Source: Pelomonas asaccharophilus_A
GTDB taxonomy: Bacteria > Pseudomonadota > Gammaproteobacteria > Burkholderiales > Burkholderiaceae_C
Direction of reading: 5' to 3'
Length of the DNA: 64,000 nucleotides
Assembly: GCF_031458115.1 (NCBI RefSeq)
Contig: NZ_JAVDXV010000005.1
Coordinates: forward strand, 248,001-312,000
In this document: piece by piece, positions 49,802 to 59,773 of the stretch
Position numbering within the stretch: position 1 is the first letter of the stretch
Layout: each line of letters opens with the position of its first letter
Translations under genes and position numbers: made by a program
The notes under the pieces: model-generated
Database searches by the model: none
What the model saw: the letters and a program-made list of their open reading frames with translations, nothing else
What the model was told of the DNA's origin: nothing

Positions 49802-49984
49802 CCTGCCTCGCGCGCGACGCCCTGACCACGAGCCCACCGTCGACGCTGACATGACGTCCCCTAGAGCCGCAGCCAGCGCCAGCCGCCGCGCGCGATGTTG
49901 ATCCCGCTTCCATTCCCGCCGAACCCGTAGCAATACCCGGCAGACCAGCCCCCGTGCCAACGAGCACATCGAGAGGAGACAAAA

Positions 49985-52900
49985 GTGAACCAGCACCAGA
50001 GAACCGCCATTTCCCTTGCCGCCGCCCAGGCCGCCCTGCTCTGCAGTGGCCTGGCGATGGCGCAGACCCCGGCCGCGCCGGCAACTGCAGCTTCCGCGCC
50101 CGTGCAGAAGGTCGAGACGGTGGTCGTCAGCGGCCGCCGCGCGGCGCTGGAATCGGCGCAAAAGATCAAGCAGAACGCCGACGAGATCGTCGACTCCATC
50201 GTCGCCGACGACATCGGCAAGCTGCCGGACCAGTCCGTCACCGAAGTGCTGCAGCGCGTCGTCGGCGTGACCATCGACCGCACCATGGCCAAGAACGACC
50301 CCGAGCACTACTCGGTGGAAGGCTCCAGCGTCAACATCCGCGGCCTGTCGTACGTGCGCTCCGAGGTGAACGGCCGCGACACCTTCTCCGCCAACGGCGG
50401 CCGTGCGCTGAACTTCGAGGACGTGCCGCCGGAACTGCTGGCCGCCGTGGACGTGTTCAAGAACCCGTCGGCCTCGCAGATTGAAGGCTCCATCGGCGGC
50501 CTGGTGAACCTGCGCACCGCCATGCCCTTCGACAACCCCGGCTTCAAGGGCCACGTCACGGCCGTGGGCAAGTACAACGAGCTGCAGGGCAAGTTCAGCC
50601 CCGCGGCCTCCGGCCTGCTGTCCAACCGCTGGAATACCGAGCTGGGCGACGTCGGCATGCTGCTGAGCCTGGCTCACAGCAAGAGCTCCACCCGCACCGA
50701 CCTGTGGCAGGTAGAGCCCTACTACAAGGTGGACGGCACGCACTGGGTGCCGAAGGGGGCGCAGTGGCGCGACTCCAACTTCGAGCGCAACCGCAACGGC
50801 CTGTACGGCGCACTTCAGTGGAAGAAGGACAACCTCAGCAGCTCGTTGACCTACTTCCAGTCCAAGTACCGCATGCAGTGGGATGAGAACGCGCTGTTCG
50901 CGCAGACCAATCCCTGGAACCTCGTCATCAGCAGCGATGCGAAGTACAACAGCAACAACGTTTTCGTCAGCGGCACGCTGACCGCGCCAGCCGACGGCGG
51001 CGTCAACTTCGGCGCTGACACGCGCTACATGAAGCGCAACTCCAAGACCAAAGACCTGGGTTGGAACCTCGCCTGGAAGGCCAGCGACCGCTGGAGCTTC
51101 AGTACAGACTTGCAACTGGTGAAGTCCGACACCAACGCTTTCGACTCCACCGTCGCCACCGGCCTGCTGATGCCCAAGGAGACGCTGGACCTGAACGGCT
51201 CCACGCCGCGCGTGGTGTTCGACGCCAGCGACCTGGCCTCGCTGCAGAACAAGGGCAACTACTACTGGGCGTTCACGATGGAACACCTGGACCGCAGCAA
51301 GGCCGAGCAGAAGGCCTGGCGCGCGGACGGCAAGTTCAACTTCGACCACGCCGTGCTGCAGGACCTGAGCTTCGGCGTGCGCCTGACCGACCGCGATGCG
51401 AAGACCACCAAGACGGTGCCGGACTACAACTGGTCCGCCATCACGCAGACCTGGCAGCGCGGCTGGGACATCAGCGACGTGGCCTACCTCAGCGACCCGC
51501 GCTTCAACGCCCCGACCCGGCTGCACACGTTCAACAACTTCTTCGGCGGCCAGAGCGTGCCGGCCGTCTACGTGCCCGACGTGTCGCTGGCCAAGGACTA
51601 CCCGAACGGCTACGCCACGGTGCACAGGTACCACGACATCCGCTGCCAGGAGCTCAAGGGCGCCAACGGCGACTGCCCGGCATGGTCGCCGGCCAGCTTC
51701 GGCACCAACCCGGCGGGCGACAACGAGCAGCACGAGCGCACGCAGGCCGCCTACGCCCAGCTGCGCTTCGACTTCACCGATTCCGGCGCGCCCATCGACG
51801 GCAACGTCGGACTGCGCGCCGTGCGCACGGAGATGAAGGCTGCCGGCTACACGGTGTTCACGTACAACCCCGGCATCCCGGCCGGCGCACCCGTGAGCGG
51901 CGTGCCCGTGCCCGTCATCCCCAGCTTTGCTGCGCCGATGGCCGCCGAGCAGACCTACACCAACTTCCTGCCCAGCCTGAACCTGCGCTTCAAGGCCAGC
52001 GACAAGCTGCAGTTCCGCGCCGCCGTCGCCAAGGGTGTGTCCCGCCCCGACTTCGCGGACATGCAGGCCTACACGTCGATGGAGCTGACGACGACCAAGC
52101 GCACCGTGCCCAGCACGACGCCGGGCGTGCCTGACTCCGTCATCGTCGACGCCGTCAACCTCAGTGGCACGGCCAACGGCAACCCGCTGCTGAAGCCGGT
52201 CAAGTCCACGCAGTTCGACCTGACGGCCGAGTGGTACTTCGCCCGCAACGGCTCACTGACGCTGGCGCTGTTCAACAAGCAGCTGGACGACATCATCGTG
52301 AAGCAGTCGGCCACGACCGTGCTGCGCGATGCCGCAGGCAACCCGCTGAACTTTACCGTCACGTCGCCGGTCAACGGCGCAAAGGGCCACGCCCGCGGCT
52401 TCGAGATCGCCTTCCAGCGCTACCTGGACATGCTGCCGGGCTGGATGTCGGGCTTCGGCGTGCAGGCCAACTACACCTACGTCGACAGCAAGACCAGGCC
52501 CTACAACCCCGTCACGACGCCGTTCTGCGCCGGCACCAGCACCAATGCCGACAACCTGAACCTGAACATCAACGGCTGTGACACCGACGGGCGCACGTTC
52601 GGCAACCTGCCGCTGACCAACCTGTCCAGGAACGCCTACAACCTGGCGCTGCTGTACGACTACGGCCCGTTCTCGGCGCGCGTGGCCTACAGCTGGCGTT
52701 CCAAGTACCTGCAGGGCGTCAACGTCAACGGCACCCGGGGCGGTGACGGCCGCCTGGCCGACGGCACCAGCGTCGCCTTCGCGCTGCCGACCTGGAGCGA
52801 CGACTACGGCCAGGTCGACGCCGGCGTCAACTACCGCATCACCGACAAGTTCAGCGTCAGCCTGGAAGCGCAGAACCTGAACAACGCGCTGGCCCGCCAG

Positions 52901-52987
52901 TTGATGCAGCAGAACATCGGCCTGATGACCCGCGCCGTCAACTACACCGGTCGCCGCTACTCGGTGCAGGCCAGCTACTCGTTCTAA
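49985..52987 (+). CDS. TonB-dependent receptor of the xyloglucan-type locus
   Basis: 1000-residue outer-membrane receptor starting at GTG with GAGGAGACAAAA upstream. Signal peptide ends near residue 26 (GLAMA|QTPA). The TonB-box-like VETVVVSGRRAAL and plug (DSIVADDIGKLPDQSVTEVLQRVVGV, VNIRGLSYVRSEVNGRD) precede a barrel ending ...YSVQASYSF. It is followed by GH35, GH95, an esterase, GH1 and GH43 genes and should import xyloglucan or related hemicellulose oligosaccharides. The 183 bp upstream hold its own promoter or read-through from xylA; no clear operator was found there. Confidence 0.92.
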   Translation: MNQHQRTAISLAAAQAALLCSGLAMAQTPAAPATAASAPVQKVETVVVSGRRAALESAQKIKQNADEIVDSIVADDIGKLPDQSVTEVLQRVVGVTIDRTMAKNDPEHYSVEGSSVNIRGLSYVRSEVNGRDTFSANGGRALNFEDVPPELLAAVDVFKNPSASQIEGSIGGLVNLRTAMPFDNPGFKGHVTAVGKYNELQGKFSPAASGLLSNRWNTELGDVGMLLSLAHSKSSTRTDLWQVEPYYKVDGTHWVPKGAQWRDSNFERNRNGLYGALQWKKDNLSSSLTYFQSKYRMQWDENALFAQTNPWNLVISSDAKYNSNNVFVSGTLTAPADGGVNFGADTRYMKRNSKTKDLGWNLAWKASDRWSFSTDLQLVKSDTNAFDSTVATGLLMPKETLDLNGSTPRVVFDASDLASLQNKGNYYWAFTMEHLDRSKAEQKAWRADGKFNFDHAVLQDLSFGVRLTDRDAKTTKTVPDYNWSAITQTWQRGWDISDVAYLSDPRFNAPTRLHTFNNFFGGQSVPAVYVPDVSLAKDYPNGYATVHRYHDIRCQELKGANGDCPAWSPASFGTNPAGDNEQHERTQAAYAQLRFDFTDSGAPIDGNVGLRAVRTEMKAAGYTVFTYNPGIPAGAPVSGVPVPVIPSFAAPMAAEQTYTNFLPSLNLRFKASDKLQFRAAVAKGVSRPDFADMQAYTSMELTTTKRTVPSTTPGVPDSVIVDAVNLSGTANGNPLLKPVKSTQFDLTAEWYFARNGSLTLALFNKQLDDIIVKQSATTVLRDAAGNPLNFTVTSPVNGAKGHARGFEIAFQRYLDMLPGWMSGFGVQANYTYVDSKTRPYNPVTTPFCAGTSTNADNLNLNINGCDTDGRTFGNLPLTNLSRNAYNLALLYDYGPFSARVAYSWRSKYLQGVNVNGTRGGDGRLADGTSVAFALPTWSDDYGQVDAGVNYRITDKFSVSLEAQNLNNALARQLMQQNIGLMTRAVNYTGRRYSVQASYSF

Positions 52988-52999
52988 TCTCCGGCGATT

Positions 53000-53029
53000 C
53001 CGGCGGTCTCCCCATCGGGAGGCCGCCGG
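53000..53029 (+). terminator. Strong hairpin between TBDR and GH35 genes
   Basis: 13-bp stem (CCGGCGG and its partner CCGCCGG, extended by TCTCCC/GGGAGG with one GU pair) and a 4-nt loop, 12 nt after the TBDR stop. No U-run. It probably tunes down expression of the downstream enzymes or stabilises the TBDR mRNA. Confidence 0.5.
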
Positions 53030-53054
53030 CCCCTCGTTGCAACCCCGCAATACG

Positions 53055-54683
53055 ATGAAGAAGCTCATTCTCGCGGCGGCCCTGGCCTGTCTGCTCAACA
53101 CCGCCGGCGCTGCCGAACTGCCGCGCCTGGTTTCCAAGGACGGCCGCCACGCGCTGCTGGTGGACGGCAAGCCCTTCCTCATCCTCGGCGCGCAGGCGCA
53201 CAACTCCAGCAACTATCCGCTCGCGCTCAAGGGCGTCTGGGATGCCGCCAACGACCTGCAGGCCAACACGGTGCTGATGCCGGTGGCCTGGGAGCAGGTC
53301 GAGCCCGTCGAGGGCAAGTTCGACTTCAACTTCGTCGACACGCTGGTCAAGGAGGCTCGCCAGCAGAAGAAGAAGCTGGTGATCCTGTGGTTCGCAACCT
53401 GGAAGAACACCAGCGCACAGTACACCCCCGAGTGGGTCAAGCTGAACCCGAAGCGGTTCCTGCCCAACCTCGACCAGGACGGCAAGCCGAACTACAGCCT
53501 CAGCCCCTTCGGCGCCGAGACCCTGAAGGCGGACAAGCGCGCCTTCGTCGCGCTGATGAGTCACATCCGGAAGATCGACTCGACCGAGCGCACCGTGGTG
53601 ATGGTGCAGGTGCAGAACGAGGTCGGCACCTACGGCCTGGTGCGCGACTTCGGCAAGGACGCGCAGGCTGCCTTCGAGCAGCCCGTGCCCGCCGCCGTGC
53701 TGGCGCGTCAGAAGCCCAAGGCCGCCGCATCCGGCAACTGGCGCCAGGTCTATGGCGACTACGCCGACGAATACTTCCACGCCTGGGCCGTGGCCCGCTA
53801 CATCGGTGAGATCGCCGCCGCCGGCCGCGCGGTGTACGACCTGCCGATGTACGTCAACAACGCGCTGCGCGACCCGCTGGAGCAACCGCCCAAGCCCTGG
53901 AACAAGAACTTCGCCAGCGGTGGGCCGACCTGGGACGTCATCGACATCTACAAGGCCGCCGCACCGGCCATCGACATCGTCGGCCCCGACATCTACCGGC
54001 CCGAGTCCGATCAGGTCAACGCCAACCTCAAGCTCTTCCAGCGCCCCGACAACGCGCTGTGGGTGCCCGAGTTCGGCACGAAGCCAGCCTATGCGCGCTT
54101 CATCTACGCCATGCTGGGTCGCGGCGCCATCGGCATCTCGCCGTTCGGCACCGACTACTTCAACTACAGCAACCACCCGCTCGGCACGCTGGCCACGGAC
54201 CGCAAGCTCGTCGAGCCCTTCGAGCGCGTCTACCGCATGTTCGCGCCCATCCAGCGGCAGTGGGCGCAGTGGTCCTTCGAGGGCAAGGTGCAGGGCACCG
54301 GCGAGGGCGACGACCGCAAGCCACAGCAACTCGACTTCCCCGGCTGGACGGCCAAGCTGACCTACCGCCTCGGCCGTTTCGGCGAATCCAGTTGGGGCGG
54401 CGAGTTCGCCAAGCCGGCCGCCGGCACCGAGGAGCCCGATGGCGGCGCCGCCATCGCCCAGATCGGCGCCGACGAGTTCCTCATCATTGGCCAGCGCGTG
54501 CGCGTCCGCATGGAGCCGGGCGAAGGCACCAGCGGCATGATGCTGCGCGCCGAGCAGGGCCGCTTCGACGCCCAGGGCCGCTGGATCATGGAGCGCGTGT
54601 GGAACGGCGACCAGGTCGACTACGGCCTGAACCTGCCGGCTGAACCGGTGATGCTGAAGGTCAAGATGGGGCGCGCGCGCTGA
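53055..54683 (+). CDS. GH35 beta-galactosidase with DUF5597-type C-terminus
   Basis: 542 residues from the ATG at 53055 (an in-frame TTG at 53037 lacks support). The signal peptide ends near 20 (TAGA|AELPRL). GH35 residues: acid/base E189 (VQVQNEVGTYG) and nucleophile E339 (WVPEFGTK). The domain make-up is that of the Cellvibrio xyloglucan beta-galactosidase Bgl35A, which removes beta-1,2-galactose from xyloglucan side chains. Exported, probably periplasmic. Its TGA overlaps the next ATG (TGATG). Confidence 0.9.
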   Translation: MKKLILAAALACLLNTAGAAELPRLVSKDGRHALLVDGKPFLILGAQAHNSSNYPLALKGVWDAANDLQANTVLMPVAWEQVEPVEGKFDFNFVDTLVKEARQQKKKLVILWFATWKNTSAQYTPEWVKLNPKRFLPNLDQDGKPNYSLSPFGAETLKADKRAFVALMSHIRKIDSTERTVVMVQVQNEVGTYGLVRDFGKDAQAAFEQPVPAAVLARQKPKAAASGNWRQVYGDYADEYFHAWAVARYIGEIAAAGRAVYDLPMYVNNALRDPLEQPPKPWNKNFASGGPTWDVIDIYKAAAPAIDIVGPDIYRPESDQVNANLKLFQRPDNALWVPEFGTKPAYARFIYAMLGRGAIGISPFGTDYFNYSNHPLGTLATDRKLVEPFERVYRMFAPIQRQWAQWSFEGKVQGTGEGDDRKPQQLDFPGWTAKLTYRLGRFGESSWGGEFAKPAAGTEEPDGGAAIAQIGADEFLIIGQRVRVRMEPGEGTSGMMLRAEQGRFDAQGRWIMERVWNGDQVDYGLNLPAEPVMLKVKMGRAR

Positions 54684-56971
54684 TGCTCATGCTGCGCCGC
54701 CTGCTGCTGTCGCTGACGCTGTGCCTCGCGCTGCCCTTGCAGGCGCGCGAGCTGGTGCTGCACTACGCCCAGCCCGCGCCCGACACGCCCCAGGGCTGGG
54801 AGCAGCAGGCGCTGCCCATCGGCAACGGCCGCCTGGGGGCGATGCTGTTCGGCCAGGTCGAACGCGACCGGCTGCAGTTCAACGACATCACGCTGTGGAC
54901 CGGCGACGCGAAGACCATGGGCGCCTACCAGCCCTTCGGCGATGTCGTGCTGGAGCTGGACGGCGCGGTCGGCCCGGCCAGCCGCTACCGCCGCGAGCTG
55001 GACATCGCGCGCGCCGTGAACCGCCTGAGCTACACGCAGGCCGGCGTGCGCTTCACGCGCGAGGCCATCGCCAGCCACCCGGCGCAAGTCATTGCATGGC
55101 GGCTGACGGCCGACCGCTCCGGCGCCTACGGCGGCCGCATCTCGCTGACCGACCGCCACGGCGCGGCCCTGAGCGCCGCCCACCAGACGCTGACCGCCGT
55201 CGGCGCGCTGCCCAACGGCCTGGCCTACGCCAGCCAGCTGCGCGTGCTGAACGAAGGCGGCACGGTCGCCATCGACGGCAACACGCTGACCTTCCGCGGC
55301 GTCAGCGCACTGACGCTCATCCTCGGCGCGGGCACCAGCTTTGCCGACGGCAAGCCGCCGCTGCCGCGCGTACAGGCCCAAGTCGCCGCCGCGCCCGCCT
55401 GGCCGCGGCTGAAGGCGGCCCACGAGCGCGACGTGCGCGCGCTGCTGGGCCGCGTGCAGCTGGACCTCGGCGCCAGCCCGGCCGAGCGCCGCGCGCTGAC
55501 CACCGACGCGCGGCTGGCCGCCTACACCCAGAACGGCAACGACCCCGAACTGGAGGCGCTGTACTTCCAGTTCGGCCGCTACCTGCTGGTCAGCAGCTCG
55601 CGCGATTCGCTGCCCGCCAACCTGCAAGGCCTGTGGAACGACCACCTGCAGCCGCCGTGGAACAGCGACTACCACTCCAACATCAACCTGCAGATGAACT
55701 ACTGGCCGGCCGAGCCGACCAACCTGGCCGAGTCTGCAAGGCCCTTCCACCGCTTCGTGCAACGCCTTGTGCCCGAATGGCGCAAGGCCGTGTCCGAGCG
55801 CGCTGCGCTCGCGCTGCAGGATGCATCGACGTTGCCGCCGGAGATTCCGCCCTGGGACAACTCCGTGCAGCCGCCGCAGGAGACCATGCTGCGCGCCGAC
55901 GGCAAGCCCACGCGCGGCTGGACGCTTCGCACCGAGACCAATCCCTTCGGCCACCAGGGCTACCTCTGGAACATGACCGGCAACGCCTGGTATGCGCGCC
56001 ACTTCTGGGAGCACTACGCATTCACGCAGGACAAGGCCTTCCTGCGCGACGTCGCCTGGCCGCTGCTGAAGGAGGTGGGCGAGTTCTGGGAAGACCGGCT
56101 CAAGGCCTTGCCCGACGGCCGGCTCGTTGCGCCCAACGGCTGGTCGCCCGAGCACGGCCCCATCCAGGACGGCGTGGCCTACGACCAGCAGATCCTGTGG
56201 GACCACTTCGACAACATGGCGCAGGCCGCGGCGGTGCTGGGCGACAAGGCGGCGCAGGCGCATGCCGCATCCCTGCGCGACCGCCTCGCCGGCCCGCGCA
56301 TCGGCAGCTGGGGCCAGCTGCTGGAATGGCTGGAAGAGCTGAAGGACCCGGTGCTGGACACGCCCAAGGACACGCACCGCCATGTGTCCCACCTCTACGC
56401 GCTGTTCCCCGGCCGGCAGATCTCGCCCGCGCGCACGCCCGAACTGGCCGCGGCCGCGCGCAAGACGCTGCTGGCGCGCGGGGACGTCAGCACCGGCTGG
56501 TCCATGGCCTGGAAGATTGCGTTCTGGGCGCGGCTGCAGGACGGCGATCACGCGCACCAGCTGCTGCGCGGCCTGCTGGCCCGGCCCGGCGCGCGCAAGG
56601 CCCGCGAGGGCGCCGAGGTGCACCAGGGCGGCACCTATCCCAACCTGCTGGACACGCATCCGCCGTTCCAGATCGACGGCAATTTCGGCGCCACGGCGGC
56701 GATGGCCGAGATGCTGCTGCAGTCGCACGACGACACCCTCACGTTGCTGCCGGCGCTGCCCGCGGCGTGGCGCGACGGTTCGGTCAAGGGCTTGCGCGCA
56801 CGCGGCGGCTTCGAGGTCGACATCGCGTGGGCAGGCGGCAAGCCGACGCGGGCCACGGTGCGCTCCGCCGCGGGCGCCGGCGGGGGGCGCGTTCGCGTGG
56901 GCAAGCGTGTCATCGAACTGCAGCTCAAGCCCGGCCAGGCGCGCACGCTGACCGCCAAGGATCTGCGCTGA
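54683..56971 (+). CDS. GH95 alpha-L-fucosidase
   Basis: 762 residues. Short signal peptide (LRRLLLSLTLCLALPLQA|REL). It hydrolyses alpha-1,2-fucose (or L-galactose) from xyloglucan side chains. Active-site segments: N333 and N335 in NINLQMNYWPAEP, the general-acid E490 in GWSPEHGP, and D665 in FQIDGNFGATAAMAE. The N-terminal LHYAQPAPDTPQGWEQQALPIGNGRLGAMLFG is the family hallmark. A fucosidase beside GH35 and GH31 points to fucogalactoxyloglucan. Confidence 0.93.
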   Translation: MLMLRRLLLSLTLCLALPLQARELVLHYAQPAPDTPQGWEQQALPIGNGRLGAMLFGQVERDRLQFNDITLWTGDAKTMGAYQPFGDVVLELDGAVGPASRYRRELDIARAVNRLSYTQAGVRFTREAIASHPAQVIAWRLTADRSGAYGGRISLTDRHGAALSAAHQTLTAVGALPNGLAYASQLRVLNEGGTVAIDGNTLTFRGVSALTLILGAGTSFADGKPPLPRVQAQVAAAPAWPRLKAAHERDVRALLGRVQLDLGASPAERRALTTDARLAAYTQNGNDPELEALYFQFGRYLLVSSSRDSLPANLQGLWNDHLQPPWNSDYHSNINLQMNYWPAEPTNLAESARPFHRFVQRLVPEWRKAVSERAALALQDASTLPPEIPPWDNSVQPPQETMLRADGKPTRGWTLRTETNPFGHQGYLWNMTGNAWYARHFWEHYAFTQDKAFLRDVAWPLLKEVGEFWEDRLKALPDGRLVAPNGWSPEHGPIQDGVAYDQQILWDHFDNMAQAAAVLGDKAAQAHAASLRDRLAGPRIGSWGQLLEWLEELKDPVLDTPKDTHRHVSHLYALFPGRQISPARTPELAAAARKTLLARGDVSTGWSMAWKIAFWARLQDGDHAHQLLRGLLARPGARKAREGAEVHQGGTYPNLLDTHPPFQIDGNFGATAAMAEMLLQSHDDTLTLLPALPAAWRDGSVKGLRARGGFEVDIAWAGGKPTRATVRSAAGAGGGRVRVGKRVIELQLKPGQARTLTAKDLR

Positions 56972-56972
56972 C

Positions 56973-58304
56973 ATGAAGCAACTCAAAGACAACCACAGAG
57001 ACACAGAGACACAGAGCGCTTGGTGGTCTCTCTGTGCCTCTGCGTCTCTGTGGTTGCATTTCTCGGCCCTTGCCGCGTCCGCACCGACAACGCAGTCAGT
57101 CCCACTGGACAAAGGCTGGCAGATCGCCATCACCGACTTCGAAGGCGAGGCCCGGCTGACGGGCGACAACGTCACCGTACCCAAGCCCGCCAACCCGCGC
57201 GTGCCCAACAGCCGCGTCGCGGCCAAACGCGGTGACGACGGCTCGGTCACGCTGCAGTTCAGCAACACCTGGATCGCGCAGGCGCGCTGGCAAGGCGGCA
57301 AGCCGCTGGACCTGCGTGGCCACCTGCCACGGGGCACGGTCGAGTTCGACCTCGACGTGATCGACCTGGCCAAGGGCGGCATGAAGTTCAAGCTGGGCTG
57401 CGGCAAGGACTGCGAGCGCAAGATCCCCTTCCTGTTCGCAGGCCGCGAGCTGATCGGCAAGGGCCCGCAGCACATGAGCTTCGCGCTGACCTGCTTCTGG
57501 CGTGAGGGCGACGACTTCAGCAAGGTGGACGTGCCGTTCACGCTGGAAGGCACGGGCAGCGGCGAGATCAAGATCGCCAAGCTGCGCATCCACAAGACGG
57601 GCAAGGCGACCAGCGCCTGCCCCGACTACCGCACGCAGTCCGTCACGCCCGAGCGGCTGCAGGAATCCTGGGCCGTCGACTGGTGGCTGCCGCGCCACGA
57701 GGCCAAGCTCGCCGAGATCAAGGCGCACCGCGACGCAGGCCGGCGCGTGGACCTCGTCTTCCTCGGCGACTCCATCACGCAGGGCTGGGAGAACGAAGGC
57801 AAGGCGGCCTGGGCCAGCCACTTCGCCAGGCACAACGCCGTCGCGCTGGGATTTGGCGGCGACCGCACCGAGAACCTGCTGTGGCGGCTGCAGCATGGCG
57901 AGCTGGATGGCATGGCGCCGAAGGCCATCGTCGTCATGATCGGCACCAACAACACCGGCGAGCGGCTGGAAGACCCGGCGCTGACCGTTGCCGGCATCAA
58001 GAAGAACCTCGACGAGATCCGCCAGCGCCAACCGCAGGCCACCGTGCTGCTGCTGGCGCTGTTCCCGCGCGGCGAGAAGCCCGACGACCTGCTGCGCCGC
58101 CACAACGCCAGGATCAACGCGCTGCTGCCGGCACTGGCCGACGGCAAGCACATCGTCTTCCTCGACATCGGCCCACGACTCACGAACCCCGACGGCACGC
58201 TGTCCAAGGACATCCTGCCGGACTTCCTGCATCTCAGTCCGCAGGGCTACGACATCTGGGCCCGCAGCCTGGACGTCCCTCTCACCTCCCTCATGACGCC
58301 CTGA
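56973..58304 (+). CDS. SGNH/GDSL esterase with N-terminal beta-sandwich domain
   Basis: 443 residues. About 40-205 resembles the galactose-binding-like 'ExoP' domain of GH3 glucohydrolases (GWQIAITDFEGEARLTGDN, FSNTWIAQARWQGGKPLDL). Residues 255-435 are an SGNH hydrolase: S267 in FLGDSITQGW, GFGGDRTENLLWRL, IGTNNT and the Asp/His pair in DFLHLSPQGYD. It probably removes acetyl esters from hemicellulose. The N-terminal 6-28 residues are encoded by a 27-bp-arm palindromic repeat; they supply the hydrophobic core (WWSLCASASLWLHFSALAASA) of the putative signal peptide. Confidence 0.82.
   Translation: MKQLKDNHRDTETQSAWWSLCASASLWLHFSALAASAPTTQSVPLDKGWQIAITDFEGEARLTGDNVTVPKPANPRVPNSRVAAKRGDDGSVTLQFSNTWIAQARWQGGKPLDLRGHLPRGTVEFDLDVIDLAKGGMKFKLGCGKDCERKIPFLFAGRELIGKGPQHMSFALTCFWREGDDFSKVDVPFTLEGTGSGEIKIAKLRIHKTGKATSACPDYRTQSVTPERLQESWAVDWWLPRHEAKLAEIKAHRDAGRRVDLVFLGDSITQGWENEGKAAWASHFARHNAVALGFGGDRTENLLWRLQHGELDGMAPKAIVVMIGTNNTGERLEDPALTVAGIKKNLDEIRQRQPQATVLLLALFPRGEKPDDLLRRHNARINALLPALADGKHIVFLDIGPRLTNPDGTLSKDILPDFLHLSPQGYDIWARSLDVPLTSLMTP
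56990..57056. repeat. Long palindromic repeat inside the 5' end of the esterase gene
   Basis: Left arm 56990-57016 (CAACCACAGAGACACAGAG...) and right arm 57030-57056 pair over 27 positions with only two G-U type mismatches, separated by a 13-nt loop. From memory, CCACAGAGACACAGAG palindromes are scattered in genomes of many phyla, normally between genes. Here it is in frame and coding. Confidence 0.75.
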
Positions 58305-58325
58305 CGGCGCCACGACCCTGACCCC

Positions 58326-59681
58326 ATGACCGCACTGACCTACTCCAGCCCCTTCCCCGACGACTTCCTGTTCGGCGTTGCCGCCGCCTCCGCGCAGATC
58401 GAGGGCGCCGCCTTCGTCGACGGCAAGGGCGAATCCATCTGGGACCGCTTCTCCCGCACGCCCGGCAAGGTGCACGACGGCGACACGCTCGACATCGCCT
58501 GCGACCACTACAACCGCTTCGACGAAGACTTCGCGCTGATGGCCTCGCTGGGCTACAAGCACTACCGCCTGTCCATCGCCTGGCCGCGCATCTACCCCAA
58601 CGGCGATGGCGAGCTGAACCAGGCGGGCCTGGACTTCTATCACCGCCTCTTCGCCAGCATGAAGAAGCACGGCATCGAACCGTGGGTGACGATGTTCCAC
58701 TGGGACCTGCCACAGAGCCTGGAAGACCGCGGCGGCTGGACCTCGCGCGTGACGGTGGACGCGTTCGCGCGCTACGCCGACACCATCGTCAAGGCCTTTG
58801 CCGGCGAGGTGAAGCACTGGATCACGATGAACGAGATCCGCTGCTTCACGCTGCTGGCCTACGGCTACGGCACCAAGGCGCCGGGCCGCAAGGAGAGCCA
58901 CAAGGTCGTCAACCAGACCTTCCACCACGCGCTGCTGTGCCACGGCCATGGCGTGCGCGCGGTGCGCGAGTTCGGCGGCGCGGGCGCCGTGGTGGGCCTG
59001 ACGGACAACCTGGACGTGTGCATCCCCGTCACCGAGACGCCCGAAGACATCGCCGCCGCCAAGGCCTGGTTCCTGGAGAAGAACGCCCATGTGCTGGGCG
59101 CCATGCACGCCGGCCGGTACCCGGCGGACTACCTGGCCCGCGTCGGCGCCGATGCGCCCGAGGTGCAGCCCGGCGACTTCGACCTCATCAGCCTGCCGAC
59201 CGACCACCTCGGCCTGAACATCTACACCGGTACCTACGTGCGTGCCGGCAAGGCCGGTGAGTGGGAGCCCGTGGCCCTGCCCGCCAATTACCCCAAGGCC
59301 GACAGCCCCTGGCTGCACATCGCGCCGCAATGCATCTACTGGGCCACGCGCTTCGCGGCCGAGTGCTACGGCCACACCGCCCTCTACATCACCGAGAACG
59401 GCTGCGGCTACAACGACGAGCCCGTGGTGAACGGCGAGGTGCTGGACCTGCATCGCCGCGACTTCCTGCGCAACCACCTGCGCGAAGCCCACCGGGCCAT
59501 CAGCGACGGCGTGCCGCTGAAGGGCTATTTCCTGTGGAGCTTCATCGACAACTACGAGTGGGAAGACGGCTACCAGCGCCGCTTCGGCATCGTGCATTGC
59601 GACTACGAGACGCTGGCGCGCACGCCCAAGCTGTCGGCGCGCTATTACGCGCAGGTCATCAAGACCCGCAGGATCCTGTGA
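58326..59681 (+). CDS. GH1 beta-glucosidase (cytoplasmic)
   Basis: 451 residues, no signal peptide. Retaining beta-glucosidase: acid/base E170 in HWITMNEI (the usual NEP is NEI here) and nucleophile E357 in YITENGCGY. Start segment FPDDFLFGVAAASAQIEGA and WSFIDNYEWEDGYQRRFG are typical. It probably finishes degradation of cello- or xyloglucan-derived oligosaccharides. A close paralogue with an export signal follows. Confidence 0.93.
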   Translation: MTALTYSSPFPDDFLFGVAAASAQIEGAAFVDGKGESIWDRFSRTPGKVHDGDTLDIACDHYNRFDEDFALMASLGYKHYRLSIAWPRIYPNGDGELNQAGLDFYHRLFASMKKHGIEPWVTMFHWDLPQSLEDRGGWTSRVTVDAFARYADTIVKAFAGEVKHWITMNEIRCFTLLAYGYGTKAPGRKESHKVVNQTFHHALLCHGHGVRAVREFGGAGAVVGLTDNLDVCIPVTETPEDIAAAKAWFLEKNAHVLGAMHAGRYPADYLARVGADAPEVQPGDFDLISLPTDHLGLNIYTGTYVRAGKAGEWEPVALPANYPKADSPWLHIAPQCIYWATRFAAECYGHTALYITENGCGYNDEPVVNGEVLDLHRRDFLRNHLREAHRAISDGVPLKGYFLWSFIDNYEWEDGYQRRFGIVHCDYETLARTPKLSARYYAQVIKTRRIL

Positions 59682-59773
59682 CCTGACGTGAAACCGCACG
59701 GAACCAAGCCGCCTATATTCCTCGCGCCGCCACGGGCCTGTCGCCCGCCTGCGGCTTAACGAGGACCACGCCC

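Noticed and set aside
48938..51733. 931-aa leftward frame across xylA and the third TBDR
   Set aside because: Antisense shadow; the sense strand encodes both proteins with full motifs.
54620..57604. 994-aa leftward frame across GH95
   Set aside because: Antisense shadow of GH95 and the esterase gene.
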